From the NCBI GenBank assembly GCA_022710725.1, contig JAKLGK010000005.1:1-64000 (forward strand): DNA of 64,000 bases, written 5' to 3'. This document shows positions 1-6,544 of this stretch, piece after piece. The position numbers and the translations under genes were made by a program. The DNA is from Verrucomicrobiota bacterium (GTDB taxonomy: Bacteria > Verrucomicrobiota > Kiritimatiellia > CAIQIC01 > JAGNIJ01). The notes beneath the pieces were generated by a model. It saw only the letters and a list, made by a program, of their open reading frames with translations, ran no database searches and had not been told where the DNA came from. Each line of letters opens with the position of its first letter. Within the stretch, counting starts at the first letter, position 1.

Positions 1-179
1 GAGGTCCCGGGCGCGGATCCGGCTTCGCCTTAGGCTATGCCGGGACGAGACCGTCCGCGCCCAGGAGCCATTTTAACAAGGACCCCATTCAGGGCTTAGA
101 TGAGAGTCAAGGCCATGGTGCCTAACTATCAACGCGGGGCGCGTTGAAAGTCGGCACATGGCTAGCGTTCGCTGAAGAG

Positions 180-776
180 ATGACAGTGAGGAAGGCGCTG
201 ACATGGATAGGATCGGCACTCCTGCTTCCGCTCCCACTCTTTGCCATACACGAGTATTCCACCTTTCAGTATCTCGGCGGCTATGCCATGGCCCCGGCCG
301 TTTACGCTGCCGCGTGCGCCCTGGCTGCAACGCTGTTTGAAGGCCGCTGGTCGAAGAAACTGTTGCGTGCCGGGATAACGGCCGCCATCGGCATGGTTCT
401 TGGGTGCACCTTCGACGTCCTCATGATTCTGGCAGTCACGCTTGCCTTTGGTGCAGTTGCTGTAGGTGTCTCGGGGAGGGGCGGACGAGCCTTGTGGAAA
501 GCCGGACTCTACCGACTGTTGCGGACGGCAATTGCCATCAGTCTGGTCTTCGCGACAACCGGCATGAATCTCCAGACAAGTGGGAAGTGTCCGGGTGGTG
601 GCGGCGACATCACCGAGGTGTTCACCACCTTCGCCGTCATGACCTACTTGCCGCTAGCGGGAGTTCTTCTTGTTGATTTGATCGCAAGGCTCATCTTTAA
701 ATGGGAAGACAAGAAGGACAGCGAACCAGCAACTCCACCCTATTCGGAGCCCGCTGCGCGGTCTCCTCAAGGGTGA
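180..776 (+). CDS. hypothetical integral membrane protein
   Basis: No family is recognised. From the ATG at 180 the product is 198 residues with four to five hydrophobic stretches: the N-terminal segment around SALLLPLPLFAI, AMAPAVYAAACALAATLF, the GMVLGCTFDVLMILAVTLAF hairpin, TAIAISLVFATTG and MTYLPLAGVLLVDLIARLIF. A short charged, proline-rich tail (KWEDKKDSEPATPPYSEP) follows and is probably cytoplasmic. A longer reading from a TTG at 144 is possible, but it has no good ribosome-binding site. The base composition here and in the next gene is clearly less GC-rich than the rest of the window. A short inverted repeat (GCGCGGA at 11-17, TCCGCGC at 54-60) lies upstream. Being a real gene is likely; the function is unknown. 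Confidence 0.55.
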   Translation: MTVRKALTWIGSALLLPLPLFAIHEYSTFQYLGGYAMAPAVYAAACALAATLFEGRWSKKLLRAGITAAIGMVLGCTFDVLMILAVTLAFGAVAVGVSGRGGRALWKAGLYRLLRTAIAISLVFATTGMNLQTSGKCPGGGGDITEVFTTFAVMTYLPLAGVLLVDLIARLIFKWEDKKDSEPATPPYSEPAARSPQG

Positions 777-822
777 GTTGCGCCGTTCGCACAAAGGAAA
801 CATGGAGGAGGGGGGGGCGCGC

Positions 823-1973
823 ATGAGAACTCTAGCCTTGGCCGTCGTCATGGCATTGATCGGCTCGATTGCCGTGTTTGCTGAGGACATCGCCATCAAG
901 GCGTTCGATGTCGAGGGGAGGATATCCTTCGATGAGGTTGCGGATGCGTGGATGTATCAAGTGAACTGGACCACCAATCTTGGAGAGACCACTTGGCGCA
1001 CGTCATCACCACCCGGTGTGGCGCGCTTTGCTGCCCAGGGGGACGAAACGCGGGTTGTAACCGTGGGCCTTCAGAACGCCTCATGCTTCTTCCGAATCGA
1101 GGCGACAAACTACCCCCCCGCCACCCGAAGGAATGGTCCTGATTCCAGCCGGAACCTTCGTGATGGGCTACGCGACCAATCTTCTCCAAGGACGAAGCGG
1201 GAGAGGGGCAACTACCGCAACACGGCGTCGGCATAAGCCCTTTTTGCATCGAGAAGTACGAGGTAACCAAGGCGCTGTGGGATGAAGTCAGAACGTGGGC
1301 TCTCACACAAGGCTATGCATTTGAGAATTCAGGCTCGGGCAAGGGCACGAATCACCCCGTTCACACAGTGAACTGGTACGATGCTGTGAAGTGGTGCAAC
1401 GCGCGCAGCGAACTGGCCAGTTTGACACCGTGCTACACGACAAATGGCATGACCTACAAGACCGGCAACAACAGCAACGTGGTCTGCAACTGGTCGGCCA
1501 ATGGATATCGTCTGCCCACCGAGGCTGAGTGGGAAAGAGCGGCGCGCGACGGAGCCGCGTACACGCGATTCCCCTGGACTGACTACACGAACAGGATTTC
1601 GCATGCCAAGGCGAACTACTGGGGATATACGGGCGTGGGTTACGATCTGAGCAGTGGATACCATCCAACGTATGCCACCGGGGGTACTCCGTACACAAGT
1701 CCCGTGGGATCCTTTGACCCGAATGGCTATGGGATATACGACCTGTCAGGGAATGTGTGCGAGTGGTGCTGGGACTGGCTCGATCTGAACTACTACAGCA
1801 ATTCACCCCCCTCGGATCCACGCGGCCCAGATTGCGGCGCATCTCGAGTCATGAGGGGCGGGGCATGGGGCTACAGCTCGGGATACGCCGGTTGTGCCGG
1901 CCGGTACTACAACGGCCCTGTGAATGAGAATTACGAGTGGGGGTTCCGATGCGCAAGGGGTCTCAATCCATGA
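823..1973 (+). pseudogene. SUMF1/formylglycine-generating-enzyme-fold secreted protein, two frameshifts
   Basis: The ATG at 823 follows a GGAGGAGG site and opens a signal peptide (MRTLALAVVMALIGSIAVFA) and a beta-rich leader. The SUMF1 domain then appears in two other frames: PEGMVLIPAGTFVMGYATN from 1124, and SKDEAGEGQLPQHGVGISPF from 1185, continuing through VNWYDAVKWCNARSE, GYRLPTEAEWERAAR, LSGNVCEWCWDW and RGGAW to the stop at 1971. The first shift sits at a run of seven C at 1114-1120, where removing one C restores TAC-CCC-CCG-CCA-CCC-GAA. The second sits at 1181, where one extra base or two missing bases explain it. The C-terminal part has one cysteine in the YAGCAGRYY position and lacks the two-cysteine centre of true formylglycine-generating enzymes, so a non-FGE SUMF1-fold role is more likely. 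The shifts could be real decay, slippage or sequencing error. Confidence 0.8.
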
Positions 1974-2440
1974 GATCGCTTCCATATCCCGCATGCACGC
2001 CGGAAGGGCCGCGAACTTCGGACGGTACCAGCCGGCATATGCGGAGACGGAGCAAGTATACTCTGCGAACCGTCGGGAGGAGCGGGCGTTTTGCCCGAGG
2101 CGGCCAAAACGTCCGCTTGCCCGTGTGACGCGGGCAAAACGTATCCGGCGGCTCCTCGGCATTTACACCCTCCCTGTGCAACTCTATATTCTCCAAGGGC
2201 CGGTTCGCCGTCACCGCGGCAAGGGGCCTTGCCTGCAACGCAGCGTCCGTGGGTGTGCTGAGCCCGGCCCGGCGGCTGATGAGCGCCGGGGCGCGGCCGG
2301 ATCGTAACGCCGTTCACCCGGGAAAGAGAGGGCGACATCATGATGCTGATGGCTCCACGCCGAGTTATTGCGTTCTCCCTGGCGACATGGCTGCTGCCGG
2401 CCGACGTGAGCCGGGACGGGACGGAGCAGGAGGCGCGGAA
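1974..2440. other. non-coding interval with a long inverted repeat
   Basis: This interval between the SUMF1 gene and the first GFA gene has no ORF with convincing protein features. It holds the inverted repeat described separately at 2087-2141. A GC-rich, start-codon-poor stretch runs up to the GFA ribosome-binding site at about 2427-2433 (GCAGGAGGCG). No clear -35/-10 promoter was found. Confidence 0.5.
2087..2141. repeat. 11-bp inverted repeat, potential hairpin
   Basis: CGTTTTGCCCG at 2087-2097 is the exact reverse complement of CGGGCAAAACG at 2131-2141, with a 33-base loop. A further CAAAACG (2105-2111) in the loop resembles the right arm. There is no adjacent T-run, so it is not a typical terminator. 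It could be a decayed mobile-element end or an RNA hairpin. Confidence 0.6.
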
Positions 2441-2845
2441 ATGATCAAGGGCGGATGTTATTGCGGGGCCGTCCGGTACGAGGTTCGCGGCCGGCTGCTC
2501 CTGTTCGCGAATTGTCATTGCCCCGATTGCCGGAAATTCACCGGATCGGCGTTTGCCTCGGTCCTGGTCACGGAAACCCAGGGATTCGAGGTCGCGTCCG
2601 GCGAAGAGCAGCTCGTTCCGTTCCAGTCCTCCCCGGGCAAGCGGCGCTTTTTTTGCCGGCATTGCGGGTGCCACCTCTTTTCCCGCGCGGAGCAGCGTCC
2701 GGGCCTGGTCTTCGTGCGCGCGGGCTCTCTCGATGACGATCCGCCGATGCGGCCGCAGTGCCACATCTGGACCAGCGCGAAAGCGCCCTGGCACGAGATC
2801 AGCGACTCGCTCCCGCAGCACCGGGAGGGGCTGCCCAGGAACTGA
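2441..2845 (+). CDS. GFA/CENP-V domain protein (copy 1)
   Basis: A 134-residue protein of the GFA (glutathione-dependent formaldehyde-activating) fold. The zinc-binding cysteine pattern is complete: GGCYCGAVRYEV near the N-terminus, NCHCPDCRKFTGSAF at about residues 30-44, and FFCRHCGCHLF at about 68-78. The C-terminus ends in HIWTSAKAPWHEI, typical of the family. Family members are small cytoplasmic zinc proteins; most are of unproven substrate despite the name, so a glutathione link should not be assumed. The ATG at 2441 is chosen over upstream in-frame starts because it follows an AGGAGG-like site and begins the conserved MIKGG. A close paralogue lies at 4406-4810. Confidence 0.9.
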   Translation: MIKGGCYCGAVRYEVRGRLLLFANCHCPDCRKFTGSAFASVLVTETQGFEVASGEEQLVPFQSSPGKRRFFCRHCGCHLFSRAEQRPGLVFVRAGSLDDDPPMRPQCHIWTSAKAPWHEISDSLPQHREGLPRN

Positions 2846-3204
2846 CCGATCCGGCGGGCGGGAGCCTCTCTGGCGTAAGCGGTGGGAGTCGTCTGCAGGA
2901 CAGCCGTCCCTCTCCTTGCCATGCCCTCGCGGAGAACGCGGGCGCCGGTCGTGGGCCAGGATGGCGTGGCGGCCCACCTTTTTTCCCAGTCGCCAGCCGG
3001 CGCGGATAACGGCTTGAACGGCCGCCCGTTCCGAAATGTTGGTCAGCAGGCCCAAGGGGCGCTCCCCGGTCATTCATCCTACATGCCCTGCCCGGGCGGG
3101 GAAGACATGTTCAGAGATCGTCTGAACGCGCGCCGGCATGTCCGGTATACTACGCTGGTGTTGCCGGCGAACGCCGGCCGGGGTGCGGAGGGCGGGGTGT
3201 TATC
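2846..3204. other. non-coding interval, nothing firm
   Basis: There is no supported gene between the first GFA gene and the GNAT gene. A possible weak promoter for the GNAT gene is TGAACG at 3123-3128 with TATACT at 3146-3151 (17-base spacer). The minus strand around 2950-3073 encodes a short toxin-like string that I do not trust (see rejected items). Confidence 0.4.
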
Positions 3205-3744
3205 ATGAAACTCGAAGCGGCGTCGGGGCGGGCGCCCCCCGGCCTTCTGGAATTGCTCCGGGACCTCGGGGACGGCGAAAACGGATTCATGGGCACCCCC
3301 GTGCCCTCGGGAGAGATGGGCCTCGAAGAGTACCTGCAGCGATGCGTGGAGGGCCCGGATCCGGCCCGGCTGCGACCCGGGCTGGCGCCCCAGACGGTTT
3401 TCTGGATGATCGACGACGACGGCGTGGCCGTGGGCATGGTGCGGATGCGTCACAGCCTGAACGACCGGTTGCGAGCGCACGGCGGACACATCGGGTTCTA
3501 CGTGCGGCGCGACCGGCGCGGGCGCGGGCATGCCCGGGCGGCCTTGCGCATGGCGCTGGCCGAATTGGCGAAACGGGGCGAACGGAAGGCGTTGCTGACG
3601 GTGGCGACGGACAATGCGCCCTCGCTCCGGGTCGTCGAGGCCTGCGGTGGGCGCTGCGACGGGGAGAGCGTGGACCCGGAAAGCGGGCGGCGGCTGCGAC
3701 GCTACTGGATTGACCTCCCGCCGCCGGCCGGAAGACCAGAATAA
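3205..3744 (+). CDS. GNAT-family N-acetyltransferase
   Basis: A 179-residue GCN5-related acetyltransferase. The acetyl-CoA pyrophosphate-binding motif A is visible as GFYVRRDRRGRGHARAAL (about residues 95-112), with beta4 before it (VAVGMVRMRHSLN) and motif B after it (KALLTVATDNAPSLRVVEACGG). The N-terminal region LLELLRDLGDGENGFMGTP resembles the subgroup annotated as YoaP/RimJ-like small-molecule acetyltransferases. The acceptor cannot be told from sequence. The next gene's ATG starts 13 bases downstream and its ribosome-binding site overlaps this stop, which suggests co-transcription. Confidence 0.9.
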   Translation: MKLEAASGRAPPGLLELLRDLGDGENGFMGTPVPSGEMGLEEYLQRCVEGPDPARLRPGLAPQTVFWMIDDDGVAVGMVRMRHSLNDRLRAHGGHIGFYVRRDRRGRGHARAALRMALAELAKRGERKALLTVATDNAPSLRVVEACGGRCDGESVDPESGRRLRRYWIDLPPPAGRPE

Positions 3745-3757
3745 AAGGAGCGATCCC

Positions 3758-4327
3758 ATGAGAAAGGCCCTATTCCCGGTCATGCTGCTGGCGGCGCTCG
3801 GCTACGGGGCCGTCGGAGAGACGCCGGCGCCGGTCGCCCCGGACCAGGTGGTCCTGCTGGACGTCCAGGGCCTCTGGGGCGGAGTCGATCTGTGGATTGC
3901 GAAGGACGGCCGGGCCGTTTGCCGCCTCGTCGGACCGCCCAAGGCGGGCGGCCGAGGGCTGCAGGAATCCCGGTATGCCTTCGCCCTTTCCGCGGAACAG
4001 CAGGCGGAACTGGCCGCGCTCGTGGATGGGCACGGCTTCTTCACGCTCCAAACCGCGGATCGCCAGGGCGTGCCCGACGAATCCCGGCCAGCGATCTTTA
4101 TCCGGACGGGCGCGCGTCGCCGCGCGGTGGCCAAGTGGGGCAACGACGCGCATCCGGATTTTGATCCCCTCTACCGCTTCCTGCTGGCCGCCGCCCGGGC
4201 CGGCCGGACGGGAACGCTGTTGGCGGAGGGCGCGTACGAGCCCGACTGGCAACCGGACGGCTTCGAGACCGGCCGCGCGATCCGGGACATGACGCGGACG
4301 CCGGCGGACCCGCCGCCGGCCGAGTAG
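3758..4327 (+). CDS. hypothetical secreted protein
   Basis: A 189-residue protein with a signal peptide (MRKALFPVMLLAALGYGAVG). The mature part has one recognisable layout: a beta-strand stretch VDLWIAKDGRAVCRLV, then an amphipathic helix LSAEQQAELAALVDGHGFF, then AIFIRTGARRRAVAKWGND. This arrangement recalls small periplasmic domains of unknown function that read as oxidised or inhibitor-like folds, but no family assignment is claimed. AAAGGAG at 3744-3750, directly at the stop of the GNAT gene, sets the start. A proline-rich tail (TPADPPPAE) ends the protein. Confidence 0.75.
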   Translation: MRKALFPVMLLAALGYGAVGETPAPVAPDQVVLLDVQGLWGGVDLWIAKDGRAVCRLVGPPKAGGRGLQESRYAFALSAEQQAELAALVDGHGFFTLQTADRQGVPDESRPAIFIRTGARRRAVAKWGNDAHPDFDPLYRFLLAAARAGRTGTLLAEGAYEPDWQPDGFETGRAIRDMTRTPADPPPAE

Positions 4328-4342
4328 CCCGGACGCCTGGGA

Positions 4343-4371
4343 TTGAGGCGGCGGCGAGCAGGCCGTATAGT
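4343..4371 (+). promoter_or_regulatory. predicted sigma70-type promoter for GFA copy 2
   Basis: TTGAGG at 4343-4348 and TATAGT at 4366-4371 are separated by 17 bases. The predicted transcript start near 4378 gives a leader of about 28 bases, with GGAAGGAAAGGAAG as ribosome-binding site before the ATG at 4406. Confidence 0.6.
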
Positions 4372-4405
4372 CTTGTCGCCGCGACCGGAAGGAAAGGAAG
4401 TCATC

Positions 4406-4810
4406 ATGATCAAGGGCGGCTGTCATTGCGGGGCCGTGCGTTACGAGAGCGACGGGCGCGTGCTGCGTTTCGTGAACTGCCACTGCCCGGACTGCCGCAA
4501 ATCTTCCGGCTCCGCGTTCAGCTCGGTGCTGGCGGTGGAGGCCGGCGGGTTCCGCGTGGTCGCGGGGGAGGATCGCGTGGTTCCCTATGAATCCTCGCCC
4601 GGGAAGTTCCGATGCTTCTGCCGGACGTGCGGCTCGCATGTCTTCGCGCGCGCGGCGCAGCGGCCGGGCATGATCCTGATTCGGGCGGGGACGATCGACG
4701 GCGACCCCGGGGTGCGGCCCGAAGTCCATATCTGGGTCGGCGAAAAAGCCCCATGGCACGAGATCGGCGATAGCCTGCCCCGGCACACGGAGGGCCTGCC
4801 GCCGAAATGA
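4406..4810 (+). CDS. GFA/CENP-V domain protein (copy 2)
   Basis: A 134-residue paralogue of the protein at 2441, same length and colinear throughout. Zinc ligands lie in GGCHCGAVRYES, NCHCPDCRKSSGSAF and CFCRTCGSHVF; the family tail HIWVGEKAPWHEI is present. The ATG at 4406 has a strong GGAAAGGAAG site, and the gene has its own promoter at 4343-4371. The last four bases (ATGA) overlap the start of the thioesterase gene, so the two are probably translationally coupled. Substrate unknown. The two copies differ most in the segment between the second and third cysteine motifs. Confidence 0.9.
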   Translation: MIKGGCHCGAVRYESDGRVLRFVNCHCPDCRKSSGSAFSSVLAVEAGGFRVVAGEDRVVPYESSPGKFRCFCRTCGSHVFARAAQRPGMILIRAGTIDGDPGVRPEVHIWVGEKAPWHEIGDSLPRHTEGLPPK

Positions 4811-5259
4811 GCAGGCTTCCCGATCCCGGCGGGCCCGTCTACTGCGAGGAATTCCCGGTTCCCCCGCAGGCCGTCGACGTCAACGGCCACGTGAACAACG
4901 TCGTGTATGTCCAGTGGATGCAGGACATGGCCGTGCATCATTCCGACGCGGTCGGGGGCACGCGGGCCATGAGCGAGGCGGGCGGCCGGTGGGTCGTGCG
5001 CGCGCACCGGGTCGAGTATCTGGCCCCGGCCTTCGAGGGCGACCGGATTCGCGTCGCCACCTGGGTGGCCGATTTCCGGCGCGTGCGCTCGCTCCGGCGC
5101 TACCGTTTCGAGCGGGCGTCCGACGGGCTGCTCCTGGCGCGCGGGGAGACGGACTGGGTTTTCGTGGACGCGGCCACCGGCCGGCCACGGACTGTTCCGG
5201 ACGATCTGCGCCGCCGGTTCCCCCTCCATGCCGCGGCGGGCCCGGAGGCGGGCGAGTGA
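4807..5259 (+). CDS. acyl-CoA thioesterase, 4HBT hot-dog fold
   Basis: A 150-residue single hot-dog-domain protein. The active-site segment VDVNGHVNNVVYVQWMQDM (about residues 23-41) matches the YbgC/FadM-type 4HBT signature, where the aspartate or asparagine near NGHVNN positions the thioester. The central strands WVVRAHRVEYLAPAFEGD and WVADFRRVRSLRRYRFER follow. The family hydrolyses acyl-CoA or acyl-ACP thioesters in the cytoplasm. It overlaps the upstream GFA stop by four bases and its own stop overlaps the GTG of the HNH gene, so it sits inside a coupled run of genes. Confidence 0.9.
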   Translation: MSRLPDPGGPVYCEEFPVPPQAVDVNGHVNNVVYVQWMQDMAVHHSDAVGGTRAMSEAGGRWVVRAHRVEYLAPAFEGDRIRVATWVADFRRVRSLRRYRFERASDGLLLARGETDWVFVDAATGRPRTVPDDLRRRFPLHAAAGPEAGE

Positions 5260-5666
5260 AGAGGCCGTCCAGGCCGATGGATGCCGCGGCGCGGGAGCGG
5301 GTCTTGGCGGAACTGCATCGGGACGTCGCCCTCCGCCAGCAGGGCTACCGCGAGCGCGCCCTGAAGCTGTTCCCCCACGTCTGCGCCCGCTGCGGACGGG
5401 CCTTCGAGGGGCGCCGCCTGCGCGAACTGACCGTTCATCACCGCGACCACAACCACGACAACAACCCGCCCGACGGAAGCAACTGGGAATTGTTGTGCCT
5501 CTACTGCCACGACCACGAGCATGAGGGCAACCTCATGGCCGGCCTCGGGGCCCAGGCCGGCGGCGAAGGGGCGGCCCCGGGCACGTTCAGCCCTTTCGAG
5601 AACCTGGATTCGCTGTTGAAGAACGGGGCCCCGCCCGAAGCGGGCCGTCCGGGAGAAAAGCCATGA
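5256..5666 (+). CDS. yajD: YajD-family HNH nuclease
   Basis: A 136-residue HNH endonuclease-domain protein similar in layout to E. coli YajD. The zinc ligands and HNH core are in HVCARCGRAF, LRELTVHHRDHNHDNNPPDG and NWELLCLYCHDHEHEG. The family tail FSPFENLDSLLKNG matches the YajD NPFADL-type ending. Its biological target is unknown. The start is either GTG 5256 (TGA/GTG overlap with the thioesterase) or ATG 5277; the GTG keeps the coupling. The stop overlaps the next ATG (ATGA at 5663-5666). Confidence 0.88.
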   Translation: MKRPSRPMDAAARERVLAELHRDVALRQQGYRERALKLFPHVCARCGRAFEGRRLRELTVHHRDHNHDNNPPDGSNWELLCLYCHDHEHEGNLMAGLGAQAGGEGAAPGTFSPFENLDSLLKNGAPPEAGRPGEKP

Positions 5667-6160
5667 AAAAAGGCCTCGCTGTTCTGCTGATGCTTGCCGC
5701 CGCCGCCCGCGCGGAGGAGCGATTCATGTTGTCCGATCCGGAAGTCGGCGCGGAGTACGGGCCGTTTGTCTACGAGGATGGCGCCATCCTCGAGGTCTAC
5801 GGCCGGCCCCTCACGCTCCGGCGGCTCGATACGAAAGCCGACGCGCTCAAGCAGAAGATGGAGCAGATCACACTCCCCTCCATCGAGTTCCGGAACGCCG
5901 CCCTGCCGGACGTCGTGCAGTTCCTCGTGGACGCGAGCGTTGCCGGCGATCCCGAGGGGACGGGCGTCAATATCGTCCTGCCGCCGGAACCGGCCGCCGG
6001 CGAGGCGGCGCCGCGCACCGTCACGTTGAGCCTGCGGCGGGTGTCGCTGTACGACGCCCTGGCGCTCGTCGCCGAGGTCTCGGGGCTGTCCGTTCGGCTG
6101 GACGAGCGCGGAGTAGTCCTGCTCGAGGCCGGCGGCAGGGCGGGAGGCGCGAGCCCGTGA
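5663..6160 (+). CDS. secreted protein with secretin-N/STN-like domain
   Basis: A 165-residue protein with a short signal peptide (MKKGLAVLLMLAAAARA). Residues about 70-160 read as a secretin short N-terminal (STN) domain: IEFRNAALPDVVQFLVDAS, then GVNIVLPPE, then VTLSLRRVSLYDALALVAEVSGLSVRLDERGVVL. This is the N1-type fold found at the front of type II/IV secretins, but there is no secretin barrel. In the PVC group such stand-alone domains are common and of unknown job; a periplasmic role in an envelope-spanning complex is an inference. Overlaps the upstream HNH stop by four bases. Confidence 0.8.
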   Translation: MKKGLAVLLMLAAAARAEERFMLSDPEVGAEYGPFVYEDGAILEVYGRPLTLRRLDTKADALKQKMEQITLPSIEFRNAALPDVVQFLVDASVAGDPEGTGVNIVLPPEPAAGEAAPRTVTLSLRRVSLYDALALVAEVSGLSVRLDERGVVLLEAGGRAGGASP

Positions 6161-6167
6161 TCCAACG

Positions 6168-6544
6168 GTGCGCGACGTCCGGCGCCTGCTGGCCGACCCG
6201 GGCATCGTGCGCAACCGCCTGAAGATCGAGGCGGCCATCCGGAAAGCGCGCGGTGTTCTCGCCATCCGGGAGGAGTTCGGCTCGTTCGACGCCTACCTGT
6301 CGAGGTTTGTGGGCGGCCGGTTCAGAGCCAATGGGCCGGATTGAATGAAGTGCCGGCCCGCAGCGTCATATCGGACGCCATGAGCCGGGATCTGAAAAAG
6401 CGCGGTTTCCATTTCGTGGGCGCCACGATATGTTATGCGTTCATGCAGGCGGTCGGCCTGGTCAACGACCACGTCGCCGGCTGTTTTCGACGCGCGGAAA
6501 TTCGGAAAATGGCACGGGCCGAAATATCGAGGAGAAAACCATGA
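6168..6544 (+). pseudogene. tag: 5'-truncated, frameshifted DNA-3-methyladenine glycosylase I (tag) remnant
   Basis: The reading frame from 6168 encodes VRDVRRLLADPGIVRNRLKI, then EAAIRKARGVLAIREEFGSF and DAYLSRFV, which matches the middle of Tag (where E. coli has the AGIIRHRGKIQA region). It stops at 6342. The frame from 6341 continues the family as LNEVPARSVISDAMSRDLKK, RGFHFVGATICYAFMQAVGL and VNDHVAGCFRR, the Tag C-terminus with its zinc-site histidine and cysteine. The N-terminal half, including the catalytic glutamate and the first zinc ligands, is absent because the intact secretin-N gene ends at 6160. Loss of about half the gene plus a frameshift marks a non-functional relic. Tag normally removes 3-methyladenine from alkylated DNA. 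Confidence 0.85.

Noticed and set aside
1..143. tRNA or other RNA gene at the left edge
   Set aside because: The short inverted repeat GCGCGGA/TCCGCGC does not support a cloverleaf.
2900..3073. Minus-strand HicA-toxin-like string (IRAGWRLGKKVGRHAILAHD)
   Set aside because: Only about 20 residues resemble the HicA core, the frame then turns low-complexity, there is no start signal and no HicB partner beside it. Possibly a relic, not supportable as a gene.
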